DNA from: Bacteroides sp. M10
Lineage (GTDB): Bacteria > Bacteroidota > Bacteroidia > Bacteroidales > Bacteroidaceae
Assembly (NCBI RefSeq): GCF_014334015.1
Contig: NZ_CP060488.1
Location: forward strand, 124,001 to 188,000
Direction of reading: 5' to 3'
Length of the DNA: 64,000 nt
The number at the start of each line of letters is the position of its first letter. The first letter of the stretch is position 1. Position numbers and translations under genes: made by a program. The notes under the pieces are model-generated. The model was not told where the DNA came from. It did no database searches and saw only the letters and a program-made list of their open reading frames with translations. Shown in pieces: positions 9,488-19,129 of the stretch.

Positions 9488-10420
9488 ATGAAGGGATTAG
9501 TAATCAAAAACACGGGTAGTTGGTATCAGGTGAAAACCGATGACGGACAATCTATCGAATGTAAAATCAAAGGTAATTTCCGACTGAAAGGGATTCGCAG
9601 CACTAATCCTGTAGCAGTGGGCGATCGTGTTCAGATTATACTTAATCAGGAAGGCACTGCTTTTATCAGCGAAATAGAAGATAGAAAGAACTACATCGTT
9701 CGACGTTCTTCCAATCTTTCCAAACAATCCCACATCCTTGCCGCCAATCTCGATCAGTGTATGCTGGTGGTAACGATCAATTATCCCGAAACTTCCACTA
9801 TTTTCATTGATCGATTCCTCGCATCCGCAGAGGCCTATCGCGTTCCCGTCAAATTGGTATTTAATAAGGTAGATGCTTACGACGAGGACGAACTCCGCTA
9901 TCTGGACGCACTCATCAACTTATATACACAGATCGGTTATCCCTGCTTCAAAGTTTCCGCAAAAAACGGCAATGGAGTGGAGGAAATCAAAAAAGCGTTG
10001 GAAGGAAAAATTACCTTATTCTCCGGGCATTCGGGAGTCGGCAAATCAACTCTTATCAATTCCATACTGCCGGGCATAGAAACCAGAACCGGCGAGATTT
10101 CTTCTTACCATAACAAAGGAATGCATACCACCACTTTCTCCGAGATGTTTCCCGTAGAAGGAAACGGGTATATTATCGACACTCCGGGCATCAAAGGCTT
10201 CGGCACATTCGATATGGAGGAAGAAGAGATCGGACACTATTTTCCTGAAATATTCAAAATTTCTGCCGACTGCAAATATGGCAACTGCACCCACCGTCAT
10301 GAACCGGGATGTGCCGTACGCAAAGCAGTAGAAGAACATCTCATCAGCGAATCCCGCTACACCTCTTATCTAAATATGTTGGAAGATAAAGAGGAAGGGA
10401 AATACCGGGCTGCCTACTGA
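9488..10420 (+). CDS. rsgA: Ribosome small-subunit-dependent GTPase A
   Basis: A 310-residue circularly permuted GTPase that acts late in 30S subunit assembly. It has an N-terminal OB fold (about 1-75: [38 protein letters not shown]), then GTPase motifs in permuted order: G4 NKVD (about residue 124), G1 [10 protein letters not shown] (about 180), G2-type TTTF and G3 DTPGIKGFG. The C-terminal zinc knuckle is visible as [16 protein letters not shown] (Cys, Cys, His, Cys ligands). Length and motif order match RsgA/YloQ. It lies 98 bp downstream of frr. Complete. Confidence 0.97.
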   Translation: MKGLVIKNTGSWYQVKTDDGQSIECKIKGNFRLKGIRSTNPVAVGDRVQIILNQEGTAFISEIEDRKNYIVRRSSNLSKQSHILAANLDQCMLVVTINYPETSTIFIDRFLASAEAYRVPVKLVFNKVDAYDEDELRYLDALINLYTQIGYPCFKVSAKNGNGVEEIKKALEGKITLFSGHSGVGKSTLINSILPGIETRTGEISSYHNKGMHTTTFSEMFPVEGNGYIIDTPGIKGFGTFDMEEEEIGHYFPEIFKISADCKYGNCTHRHEPGCAVRKAVEEHLISESRYTSYLNMLEDKEEGKYRAAY

Positions 10421-10519
10421 TTAACTCTTTTTTACTTTTTTCTTCTTTAAACCTTTCCCTCTGGGAGAAGTCTAATCTTTGATGACATATAATATAATCG
10501 CTATATACAATACTAAACC

Positions 10520-11605
10520 ATGAATAAGAAGACTAAGTGGGGCATCATTATTCTTGTTGGTGCCGGAATCATCGGTGGAGGAATCTACTCACAATTACCG
10601 AAAAAAAACGACGAACTAGCAGCCGCCGACAAAGTAATGAGTGGCAATCAGAAAAGAGGAAAACAAGTACTAAATGTAAATGCCAAGGTCATAAAACCGC
10701 AATCCCTGACAGATGAGTTTACCACTACCGGTGTGCTTCTGCCCGATGAAGAAGTGGATTTATCTTTCGAAACGTCGGGAAAGATTGTAGAAATCAACTT
10801 CGAAGAAGGAACGCCCGTAAAGAAAGGTCAATTACTAGCCAAGGTAAACGACCGACAGTTGCAGGCGCAATTGCAAAGATTGGTTTCACAATTGAAACTG
10901 GCAGAAGACCGTGTATTCCGTCAGGACGCTTTGTTGAAACGGGATGCTGTCAGTAAAGAAGCCTACGAACAGGTTAAGACGGATTTAGCTACCCTGAACG
11001 CCGACATAGAAATTATAAAAACCAATATCGAACTGACTGAACTTCGTGCTCCGTTTGACGGAATTATCGGACTTCGACAAGTCAGTGTCGGTACGTATGC
11101 TTCTCCAACTACCGTGGTTGCCAAACTGACCAAAATCGCTCCATTGAAAGTGGAATTCTCCGTACCGGAACGTTATGCCAAGCAAATCAAGAAGGGAACT
11201 AACCTCAACTTCAGTGTGGAAGGAACGTTGGATGCTTTCGGTGCACAAGTATACGCTGTAGAATCGGCTATCGACCCGAATCTGCATCAATTTACCGCTC
11301 GTGCATTATACCCGAATGTTCATCATACCTTACTTCCCGGCCGTTACGCAAGCGTATTATTGAAAAAGGAAGAAATTCCTAATGCAATAGCCATCCCTAC
11401 AGAAGCAATCGTGCCGGAAATGGGTAAGGATAAAGTCTATCTGTATAAATCAGGAAAAGCCGAACCGGTAGATATTATTACCGGCATCCGCACGGCATCT
11501 GAAGTACAGGCTATAAGAGGGCTGCACATAGGAGATACAATCATTACTTCAGGAACACTACAGCTCCGCACCGGACTTGCAGTCACACTTGACAATATTG
11601 ATTAA
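10520..11605 (+). CDS. RND efflux periplasmic adaptor (membrane fusion protein)
   Basis: A 361-residue HlyD/AcrA-type adaptor linking an inner-membrane RND pump to an outer-membrane channel. It has an N-terminal membrane anchor (WGIIILVGAGIIGGGIY), a lipoyl/barrel-sandwich first half (LSFETSGKIVEINFEEGTPV), an alpha-helical hairpin (about 105-165), the second lipoyl half (ELRAPFDGIIGLRQVSVGTY), a beta-barrel domain and a membrane-proximal domain. It is the first gene of a three-gene operon: the RND permease starts 15 bp later and a TolC-like gene overlaps that. The position 100 bp after rsgA suggests a separate promoter. Substrate range unknown; no regulator is adjacent. Confidence 0.93.
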   Translation: MNKKTKWGIIILVGAGIIGGGIYSQLPKKNDELAAADKVMSGNQKRGKQVLNVNAKVIKPQSLTDEFTTTGVLLPDEEVDLSFETSGKIVEINFEEGTPVKKGQLLAKVNDRQLQAQLQRLVSQLKLAEDRVFRQDALLKRDAVSKEAYEQVKTDLATLNADIEIIKTNIELTELRAPFDGIIGLRQVSVGTYASPTTVVAKLTKIAPLKVEFSVPERYAKQIKKGTNLNFSVEGTLDAFGAQVYAVESAIDPNLHQFTARALYPNVHHTLLPGRYASVLLKKEEIPNAIAIPTEAIVPEMGKDKVYLYKSGKAEPVDIITGIRTASEVQAIRGLHIGDTIITSGTLQLRTGLAVTLDNID

Positions 11606-11620
11606 TAATACCAGCGCCCT

Positions 11621-14600
11621 ATGAATATATCCGAATTAAGTATACGTCGCCCGGTATTAGCCACAGTATTAACGATCATTATCCTCCTTTTCGGATTCAT
11701 CGGATACAACTATCTGGGTGTCCGCGAATATCCGTCAGTGGATAATCCGATCATTTCTGTCAGTTGCTCTTATCCGGGAGCTAATGCCGATGTTATCGAA
11801 AACCAGATAACCGAACCGTTGGAACAGAATATCAACGGTATTCCCGGTATCCGTTCTTTGTCCAGTGTGAGCCAACAGGGACAAAGCCGTATTACAGTAG
11901 AATTTGAGTTGTCTGTCGATCTGGAAACAGCAGCCAACGACGTACGCGACAAGGTTTCACGTGCCCAACGTTATCTGCCTCGCGACTGCGACCCTCCGAC
12001 TGTTTCAAAAGCGGACGCGGACGCCATGCCCATCCTGATGGTTGCCCTTCAGAGTGACAAACGTTCCCTGTTGGAGTTAAGTGAAATAGCGGACTTGACA
12101 GTAAAAGAACAGTTACAGACTATTTCTGATGTAAGTAGTGTATCTATCTGGGGAGAGAAACGTTACTCCATGCGTCTCTGGCTCGACCCGGTTAAAATGG
12201 CCGGTTATGGCATTACTCCTATCGACGTTAAAAATGCAGTAGACAATGAGAATGTGGAACTTCCTTCCGGTAGTATTGAAGGAAACACCACCGAGCTGAC
12301 TATCCGTACACTGGGATTGATGCATACCGCAGATGAATTCAATGATTTGATTATCAAAGAAGAGAATAACCGTATTGTCCGTTTCAGTGATATCGGACGT
12401 GCCGAACTGGGACCTGCCGACATCAAGAGTTATATGAAGATGAACGGTGTTCCGATGGTGGGCGTCGTAGTCATTCCACAGCCGGGAGCCAATCATATTG
12501 AGATCGCAAATGCTGTATACCAGCGTATGGAGCAGATGAAAAAGGACTTGCCGGAAGACGTACACTATAACTACGGTTTTGATAACACCAAGTTTATCCG
12601 TGCGTCTATCAATGAGGTAAAGTCAACGGTGTATGAGGCTTTTATACTCGTAATCATCATTATCTTCCTCTTCCTGCGTGACTGGCGTGTCACATTGGTG
12701 CCTTGTATCGTAATTCCTGTCTCCCTGATCGGTGCATTCTTCGTCATGTATCTGGCCGGATTCTCCATCAATGTGCTTTCCATGCTCGCTATCGTACTAT
12801 CGGTGGGACTGGTGGTAGATGACGCCATCGTTATGACGGAAAATATCTATATCCGTATTGAGAAAGGAATGGCCCCGAAAGAAGCGGGAATAGAAGGAGC
12901 CAAAGAAATTTTCTTTGCCGTTATTTCAACAACGATTACACTGGTAGCGGTATTCTTCCCGATCGTCTTTATGGACGGAATGACGGGACGATTGTTCCGT
13001 GAGTTCAGTATCGTCATTTCCGGTTCGGTAATAATTTCTTCGTTTGCTGCATTGACTTTCACACCGATGCTGGCTACGAAGTTACTCATAAAACGGGAAA
13101 AACAGAGTTGGTTCTATGCCAAGACAGAACCGTTCTTTGAAGGAATGAACCGGCTATACAGCCGGTCACTTGCCGCTTTCCTTAGCAAACGCTGGATCGC
13201 TCTCCCATTTACTTTCATCACTATTTGCCTGATCGGTATTCTGTGGAATGTTGTTCCCTCTGAAATGGCGCCTCTTGAAGACCGTTCACAAATCAGCATC
13301 AGCACACGAGGTGCAGAGGGGGTGACTTACGAATATATCCGGGACTATACAGAAGATATCAATCAGTTGGTAGATTCCATTCTTCCGGATGCAGAAGCAG
13401 TCACCGCCCGCGTGTCGAGCGGTAGCGGAAACGTACGTATCACGCTGAAAGATATGGGCGACCGTAGTTATACACAGATGGACGTTGCAGAGAAAATATC
13501 GAAAGCTGTACAAAAGAAGACGATGGCCCGTTCATTCGTGCAACAGCAATCTTCTTTCGGCGGACGTCGCGGAAGTATGCCTGTTCAGTATGTACTTCAA
13601 GCTACCAACCTGGAGAAACTGGAAGAAGTGTTGCCCAAATTCATGGCTAAAGTTTACGAAAATCCTGTTTTCCAAATGGCAGACGTCGATCTGAAATTCA
13701 GCAAACCCGAGGCACGCATACAAATCAACCGTGACAAGTCCAGTATCATGGGAGTCAGTACCAGAAACATTGCCCAGACATTGCAATATGGATTGAGTGG
13801 TCAGCGTATGGGATATTTCTATATGAACGGCAAGCAATATGAAATTCTTGGTGAAATCAATCGCCAGCAACGAAACAAGCCGGCCGATTTGAAAGCGATT
13901 TACGTTCGTAGCAGCAATGGGGATATGATTCAGTTGGATAACTTGATTGAGTTGGAAAGCGGTATTGCTCCTCCAAAGTTGTATCGGTATAACCGTTTTG
14001 TGTCAGCTACGGTTTCTGCAGGATTGGCGGATGGGAAAACAATCGGACAAGGTTTGGACGAGATGGATAAAATTGCCAAGGAAACATTGGACGATACTTT
14101 CCGCACCGCCCTGGCAGGAGACTCGAAGGAATATCGGGAAAGTTCTTCCAGTCTGATGTTCGCCTTTATCCTGGCTATTCTCTTGATTTACCTGATTCTG
14201 GCAGCCCAGTTCGAAAGTTTCAAAGATCCGCTGATTATCATGTTGACAGTGCCGCTGGCTATTGCCGGAGCTTTGGTTTTCATGTATTTCGGGGATATTA
14301 CGATGAATATTTTCAGTCAGATCGGTATTATCATGCTGATCGGTCTGGTGGCGAAGAACGGTATCCTGATTGTAGAGTTTGCCAACCAGAAACAGGAAGC
14401 CGGAGAAGATAAAATGAGTGCGATTAAAGAATCGGCCCTGCAACGTCTCCGTCCGATTCTGATGACAAGCGCCTCTACGGTTTTGGGACTTATCCCGCTG
14501 GCATTCGCTACCGGAGAAGGTTGTAACCAGCGTATCGCCATGGGTACGGCAGTAGTGGGCGGTATGGTAGTATCTACTCTGCTTACGATGTATATTGTAC

Positions 14601-14653
14601 CGGCTATTTACAGTTACATTTCGACAAACCGAATAAAAAAACTAAAAGAATGA
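11621..14653 (+). CDS. RND-family efflux pump permease (AcrB/MexF-like)
   Basis: A 1010-residue inner-membrane proton-driven exporter, hydrophobe/amphiphile efflux type. It starts MNISELSIRRPVLATVLTII, the typical first helix. Two large periplasmic loops follow helices 1 and 7, giving the usual twelve-helix layout. The proton-relay aspartates are present in VGLVVDDAIVMTEN (about residues 400-401), and the second half has GLVAKNGILIVEFANQ and LRPILMTSASTVLGLIPLA. Length is normal. It is coupled to the adaptor upstream (15 bp) and the TolC-like gene downstream (4 bp ATGA overlap), so all three components of a tripartite pump are in one operon. Confidence 0.95.
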   Translation: MNISELSIRRPVLATVLTIIILLFGFIGYNYLGVREYPSVDNPIISVSCSYPGANADVIENQITEPLEQNINGIPGIRSLSSVSQQGQSRITVEFELSVDLETAANDVRDKVSRAQRYLPRDCDPPTVSKADADAMPILMVALQSDKRSLLELSEIADLTVKEQLQTISDVSSVSIWGEKRYSMRLWLDPVKMAGYGITPIDVKNAVDNENVELPSGSIEGNTTELTIRTLGLMHTADEFNDLIIKEENNRIVRFSDIGRAELGPADIKSYMKMNGVPMVGVVVIPQPGANHIEIANAVYQRMEQMKKDLPEDVHYNYGFDNTKFIRASINEVKSTVYEAFILVIIIIFLFLRDWRVTLVPCIVIPVSLIGAFFVMYLAGFSINVLSMLAIVLSVGLVVDDAIVMTENIYIRIEKGMAPKEAGIEGAKEIFFAVISTTITLVAVFFPIVFMDGMTGRLFREFSIVISGSVIISSFAALTFTPMLATKLLIKREKQSWFYAKTEPFFEGMNRLYSRSLAAFLSKRWIALPFTFITICLIGILWNVVPSEMAPLEDRSQISISTRGAEGVTYEYIRDYTEDINQLVDSILPDAEAVTARVSSGSGNVRITLKDMGDRSYTQMDVAEKISKAVQKKTMARSFVQQQSSFGGRRGSMPVQYVLQATNLEKLEEVLPKFMAKVYENPVFQMADVDLKFSKPEARIQINRDKSSIMGVSTRNIAQTLQYGLSGQRMGYFYMNGKQYEILGEINRQQRNKPADLKAIYVRSSNGDMIQLDNLIELESGIAPPKLYRYNRFVSATVSAGLADGKTIGQGLDEMDKIAKETLDDTFRTALAGDSKEYRESSSSLMFAFILAILLIYLILAAQFESFKDPLIIMLTVPLAIAGALVFMYFGDITMNIFSQIGIIMLIGLVAKNGILIVEFANQKQEAGEDKMSAIKESALQRLRPILMTSASTVLGLIPLAFATGEGCNQRIAMGTAVVGGMVVSTLLTMYIVPAIYSYISTNRIKKLKE

Positions 14654-14670
14654 AACAGAAAGGAATTTGC

Positions 14671-15990
14671 ATGAAACGAATCACCTATATAACCATTGCA
14701 TGTGCCTTCTTATCAGTCTCTTTTGCTAAGGCACAGGTCCTCACTTTAAAGGATTGTCTGGAAGAAGGATTACAAAACAATTACTCTTTGCGTATCGTCC
14801 ATAATGAAGAGCAGATCAGTAAGAACAATGCAACGCTGGGAAATGCGGGTTATCTGCCTACACTGGACTTCTCTGCCGGATATACCGGAAACCTGGACAA
14901 TATTGAAACCAAAGCCCGTGCTACCGGAGAAATAACAAAGCACAACGGAGTTTACGATCAGACGGTTAACGTCGGTCTTAACCTCAACTGGACTATTTTC
15001 GACGGATTCAATATTAGTACTACATACAAACAGTTGAAAGAACTGGAGCGTCAGGGTGAAACAAATACCCGTATTGCTATCGAGGACTTTATTGCCGCCC
15101 TGACTTCCGAATATTATAACTATATCCAGCAGAAAATACGTCTGGCAAACTTCCGCTATGCAATGTCTCTCTCCAAAGAACGCTTACGTATTGCAGAAGC
15201 AAGCCACCTGGTTGGTAAATTCTCGGGACTGGACTATCAGCAAGCAAAAGTGGACTTCAATGCAGACAGTGCCCAATACATCAAGCAACAGGAACTTCTG
15301 CACTCTTCACGTATCCAACTGAATGAGTTAATGGCGAATAACAACGTCAATCAGAATATCATTATCAAAGATTCTACAATTGATGTACACAGTGACCTGA
15401 AGTTTGAAGATTTATGGAATTCGACATTAAGCATTAATGCTTCTCTGTTAAAAGCCGACCAGAATACTACACTCGCACAACTGGACTATAAAAAAATAAA
15501 TTCGCGCAACTATCCATACCTCAAACTAAATACCGGATATGGATATACCTTTAATAAGTATGACATCAATGCGAACAGCAGAAGAGGCGATTTAGGATTC
15601 AATGCCGGAATAACGGTAGGGTTTAACATATTCGATGGTAATCGCCGCCGTGAGAAGAGAAATGCAAGTCTGGCTTTCAAAAATCGCCGCCTGGAACGAC
15701 AAGACCTGGAATTGGCACTCCGCTCCGATCTTAGCAACCTGTGGCAAGCCTATCGCAACAACCTCCAGTTGCTGAATCTGGAACGCCAGAATCTGATAAC
15801 CGCCAAAGATAACCATGAGATTGCCATGGATCGCTATATACAGGGAGACCTTTCCGGTTTTGAAGTACGCGAGGCACAAAAGAGCTTGTTAGATGCAGAG
15901 GAGCGGATTCTTTCTGCAGAATACAATACGAAGCTCTGCGAAATATCCTTGTTGCAAATAAGCGGAAAGGTTACGAAGTATCTGGAATAA
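14671..15990 (+). CDS. TolC-family outer-membrane efflux channel
   Basis: The outer-membrane channel of the tripartite pump. The frame opens at 14650 (overlapping the permease stop), but the Met at 14671 (MKRITYITIACAFLSVSFAKAQ) puts a clean signal peptide at the N-terminus and is preceded by AAAGGAA, so I chose it. From there it is 439 residues. Two outer-membrane efflux protein repeats are visible: LTLKDCLEEGLQNNYSLRIV at the start, coiled-coil stretches (residues about 150-210 and 350-430), and a strand-like FNAGITVGFNIFDGNRRREK in the second half. It ends with a long helical segment rather than a terminal Phe. A hairpin-like GGGTTAA/TTAACCC at about 16018-16048 follows the stop. Confidence 0.92.
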   Translation: MKRITYITIACAFLSVSFAKAQVLTLKDCLEEGLQNNYSLRIVHNEEQISKNNATLGNAGYLPTLDFSAGYTGNLDNIETKARATGEITKHNGVYDQTVNVGLNLNWTIFDGFNISTTYKQLKELERQGETNTRIAIEDFIAALTSEYYNYIQQKIRLANFRYAMSLSKERLRIAEASHLVGKFSGLDYQQAKVDFNADSAQYIKQQELLHSSRIQLNELMANNNVNQNIIIKDSTIDVHSDLKFEDLWNSTLSINASLLKADQNTTLAQLDYKKINSRNYPYLKLNTGYGYTFNKYDINANSRRGDLGFNAGITVGFNIFDGNRRREKRNASLAFKNRRLERQDLELALRSDLSNLWQAYRNNLQLLNLERQNLITAKDNHEIAMDRYIQGDLSGFEVREAQKSLLDAEERILSAEYNTKLCEISLLQISGKVTKYLE

Positions 15991-16101
15991 GGAAGTAGTT
16001 TCCATTTATTTTTTATTGGGTTAATCTTCTTATCGGGAAGGTTAACCCAATTTTTACTCTATAAAAAACAGTTATTACATATCAGTATTTTTCTTTCTTC
16101 A

Positions 16102-16109
16102 TACATTTG
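16102..16109 (+). promoter_or_regulatory. -7 element of a promoter for the pectate lyase gene
   Basis: TACATTTG matches the TAnnTTTG consensus and lies 29 bp before the ATG at 16139. No clear -33 TTTG was seen. Confidence 0.4.
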
Positions 16110-16138
16110 CATACTATAAAACATTAAATAATAAAGCC

Positions 16139-17233
16139 ATGAGAAAACCAGGTCTTTTCTTACTGCTACTTTTTATCCTGACAAACGCCTCAGCCCAAAA
16201 AGCAACAGACTACAGAAAACAACAAAATTACAAAGAATGGGTACACATCGCTCCTAAATTTGACGACGATTTCTTCAAGACGGAAGAAGCCCAACGCATC
16301 GGTGACAACGTGTTACTGTATCAGCAAATCACCGGAGGCTGGCCCAAAAATATCTATATGCCGGCAGAACTGACAGAACAGGAATATAAAGCGGCACTAA
16401 AAGCCAAAGAGGATACCAACCAAAGCACAATCGACAACAACGCCACTACTACGGAAATTGAATATCTGGCACGGCTTTACCTGGCCACTCAAAAAGAAAA
16501 ATATAAAGAAGGAGTTTTGAGCGGTATCCAATATCTGCTCAAAGCGCAATATGAAAATGGTGGATGGCCTCAATTCTATCCACGCCCCAAAGGTTATTAC
16601 GTACAAATCACCTACAATGACAACGCCATGGTAAGAGTGATGAATCAACTCCGGGGAATATATGAAAAGAAAGCCCCTTACACTTTCCTTCCTGACAACA
16701 TCTGTGAACAAGCGCGTAATGCATTCAATAAAGGTATAGAGTGTATACTCAAAACACAAGTGCGCCAAAACGGGGAGCTAACGGTATGGTGTGCGCAACA
16801 CGACCGCGTCACCCTGGAACCATGCAAAGCACGCGCTTACGAACTTCCGTCATTAAGCGGACAAGAGTCAGACAACATTATATTATTACTTATGTCACTC
16901 CCCGATCCATCTGCAGAAATTGTAAAATCGATAGAAGGAGCTATCAAATGGTTCCAAAAGTCTGAAATCAAAGGGCTACAGAAAGAATATTTCACTAACA
17001 GCGAAGGGAAAAAAGACTATCGCATGATTCCTTGTGAAGACTGCCCTACTCTCTGGGCCCGCTTTTATGAACTGGAAACCAACCGGCCTTTCTTTTGTGA
17101 CCGTGACGGTATTAAAAAATATGATATCTCGGAAATAGGACACGAACGCCGGAATGGTTATAGTTGGTATAACAAAGATGGAAGCAAGGTGCTGAAAAGA
17201 TACGAGAAATGGAAGAAAGAACAGAATAAATAA
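16139..17233 (+). CDS. Pectate lyase, polysaccharide lyase family 10
   Basis: A 364-residue secreted enzyme predicted to cleave polygalacturonate by beta-elimination. A signal peptide (MRKPGLFLLLLFILTNASAQ) is followed directly by a single PL10 (PF09492-type) alpha/alpha domain. Family motifs visible: GGWPKNIYMP, DNNATTTEIEYLARLY, YENGGWPQFYPRPKGYY, ITYNDNAMVRVM, CAQHDRVTLEPCKARAYELP (with the Asp/Arg-rich catalytic region), SLSGQES and LWARFYELETN. No carbohydrate-binding module is present. It stands alone, not next to susCD genes, with its own promoter motif and a strong terminator. The substrate is inferred from the family. Confidence 0.9.
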   Translation: MRKPGLFLLLLFILTNASAQKATDYRKQQNYKEWVHIAPKFDDDFFKTEEAQRIGDNVLLYQQITGGWPKNIYMPAELTEQEYKAALKAKEDTNQSTIDNNATTTEIEYLARLYLATQKEKYKEGVLSGIQYLLKAQYENGGWPQFYPRPKGYYVQITYNDNAMVRVMNQLRGIYEKKAPYTFLPDNICEQARNAFNKGIECILKTQVRQNGELTVWCAQHDRVTLEPCKARAYELPSLSGQESDNIILLLMSLPDPSAEIVKSIEGAIKWFQKSEIKGLQKEYFTNSEGKKDYRMIPCEDCPTLWARFYELETNRPFFCDRDGIKKYDISEIGHERRNGYSWYNKDGSKVLKRYEKWKKEQNK

Positions 17234-17298
17234 CATAAATAATCAAAGGCTGATATTTACCCTGCAAAAGCAAATATCCTGAAAGTCCTTAAAATAAG

Positions 17299-17334
17299 AA
17301 ATCCCCTCGCTACATGATTGTAATGAGGGGATTT
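17299..17334. terminator. Rho-independent terminator, likely bidirectional
   Basis: A perfect 10 bp stem, AAATCCCCTC (17299-17308) with GAGGGGATTT (17325-17334), is followed by TTAATT on the plus strand and by an A/T-rich run on the minus strand. It lies between the convergent pectate lyase and fumarase genes. Confidence 0.8.
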
Positions 17335-17391
17335 TTAATTAAAGGCTTTTACAGCCTCTTTTCAAGGCCTTATATAAACGGAGTAAACCGA

Positions 17392-19029
17392 TTATTTAGT
17401 GCAATTCCACGGTTTCAACTGCTTGAAGAAGTCGTTACCCTTATCATCTACCAGAATAAATGCAGGGAAGTTTTCTACTTCAATCTTCCAGATAGCTTCC
17501 ATACCCAATTCCGGATATTCCACACACTCGATGCTCTTAATGTTATTCTGTGCAAGGATAGCTGCCGGACCTCCGATAGAACCAAGGTAGAAACCACCAT
17601 ATTTCTTACAAGCATCTGTCACTTGCTGGCTACGGTTACCTTTTGCCAACATGACCATGCTGCCGCCATGACTTTGGAACAGTTCTACATAAGAGTCCAT
17701 ACGTCCTGCAGTAGTAGGACCCATAGAACCACAAGCCATGCCTTCCGGAGTTTTTGCCGGACCTGCATAATAAATAGGATGATCCTTAATATATTGTGGC
17801 AAGTCTTCGCCGCGATCCAAACGTTCTTTCAGTTTAGCATGGGCGATGTCACGACCTACGATGATCGTTCCGTTCAATGACAGACGGGTAGCTACCGGAT
17901 ATTTAGTCAGTTCTTTCAGAATTTCCGGCATCGGACGGTTCAGGTCGATCTTTACTACATCACCTTCACCTGCCTGACGCAGTTCTACAGGAATAAGTTC
18001 GCCCGGATTTGAATCTAGTTTCTCAATCCAGATACCTTCCTTATTGATTTTACATTTGATGTTACGGTCGGCAGAACAAGATACTCCCAAACCTACCGGA
18101 CAAGAAGCACCGTGACGAGGCAAACGGATGATACGTACGTCATGAGCAAGATATTTACCTCCGAATTGCGCACCCAATCCAATTTTGTGAGCTTCTGCCA
18201 AAACTTCTTTTTCCAGTTCGATGTCGCGGAATGCACGGCCATATTCGTTTCCGGTAGTAGGCAAATTATCATAGAAATGAGTAGAAGCCAGCTTCACTGT
18301 CAACAGGTTCTTTTCAGCAGAAGTACCACCGATAACGAAAGCAATATGATAAGGAGGACAAGCGGCTGTTCCCAATGTTTTCATCTTTTCAACCAGGAAC
18401 GGAACCAATGTACCGGGATTCAGGATTGCTTTTGTTTCCTGATACAAATATGTCTTGTTGGCAGATCCACCTCCTTTTGTTACGCAAAGGAATTCATATT
18501 CCATGCCTTCGGTAGCTTCGATGTCAATCTGTGCAGGAAGGTTACATTTAGTATTTACCTCATCGTACATATTCAGAGGCGCATTCTGTGAGTAACGCAG
18601 GTTCTCTTCAGTATATGTTTTATATACACCCAGTGAAAGAGCTTCTTCGTCAGAATATCCAGTCCATACTTGTTGTCCTTTTTCACCGTGGATAATAGCA
18701 GTACCAGTGTCCTGACAGAAAGGAAGTACACCTTTTGAAGCAACTTCCGCGTTACGCAGGAAAGTCAGTGCCACATACTTATCGTTTTCACTTGCTTCCG
18801 GATCACTCAGAATCTTAGCAACTTGTTCGTTGTGCGAACGACGAAGCATGAATGATACATCACGAAAAGCTGCATTAGCCATCGCAGTCAAACCTTCTTT
18901 CTCAATTTTCAGGATGGGATTTCGTTCAAACTCGCTTACTGATACATAGTCTTTTGTAAGCAGATAATACTCAGTTGTATCTTTTCCCTTCTCAAACATG
19001 GGCTGATACTTAAACGGAGGTGTTGCCAT
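17392..19029 (-). CDS. Class I (iron-sulfur) fumarate hydratase
   Basis: A 545-residue cytoplasmic enzyme interconverting fumarate and malate with a [4Fe-4S] cluster. Family motifs: [16 protein letters not shown] with a cluster Cys, [34 protein letters not shown] with a second Cys, and [20 protein letters not shown] with further Cys, in N-terminal domain order. The C-terminal fumarase domain carries [43 protein letters not shown] and [13 protein letters not shown]. Length matches class I fumarases (about 545). The gene is probably monocistronic, with about 100 bp before the DUF4954 gene. Complete. The symbol is left out because fumA/fumB naming is not decidable here. Confidence 0.96.
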   Translation of the reverse strand: MATPPFKYQPMFEKGKDTTEYYLLTKDYVSVSEFERNPILKIEKEGLTAMANAAFRDVSFMLRRSHNEQVAKILSDPEASENDKYVALTFLRNAEVASKGVLPFCQDTGTAIIHGEKGQQVWTGYSDEEALSLGVYKTYTEENLRYSQNAPLNMYDEVNTKCNLPAQIDIEATEGMEYEFLCVTKGGGSANKTYLYQETKAILNPGTLVPFLVEKMKTLGTAACPPYHIAFVIGGTSAEKNLLTVKLASTHFYDNLPTTGNEYGRAFRDIELEKEVLAEAHKIGLGAQFGGKYLAHDVRIIRLPRHGASCPVGLGVSCSADRNIKCKINKEGIWIEKLDSNPGELIPVELRQAGEGDVVKIDLNRPMPEILKELTKYPVATRLSLNGTIIVGRDIAHAKLKERLDRGEDLPQYIKDHPIYYAGPAKTPEGMACGSMGPTTAGRMDSYVELFQSHGGSMVMLAKGNRSQQVTDACKKYGGFYLGSIGGPAAILAQNNIKSIECVEYPELGMEAIWKIEVENFPAFILVDDKGNDFFKQLKPWNCTK

Positions 19030-19129
19030 AAGTTTCTTATTTTATTACGTAATTGTTAGTTAGTGTGGCAAAGGTAGTATATAAATTAAAAATTTAATAT
19101 TAAAAATTGAGAAATAAAACATTGTAGCG

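Noticed and set aside
16139..17233. The pectate lyase as part of a susCD utilisation locus
   Set aside because: It is more than 5 kb from any susC and is flanked by core genes, with its own promoter motif and terminator.
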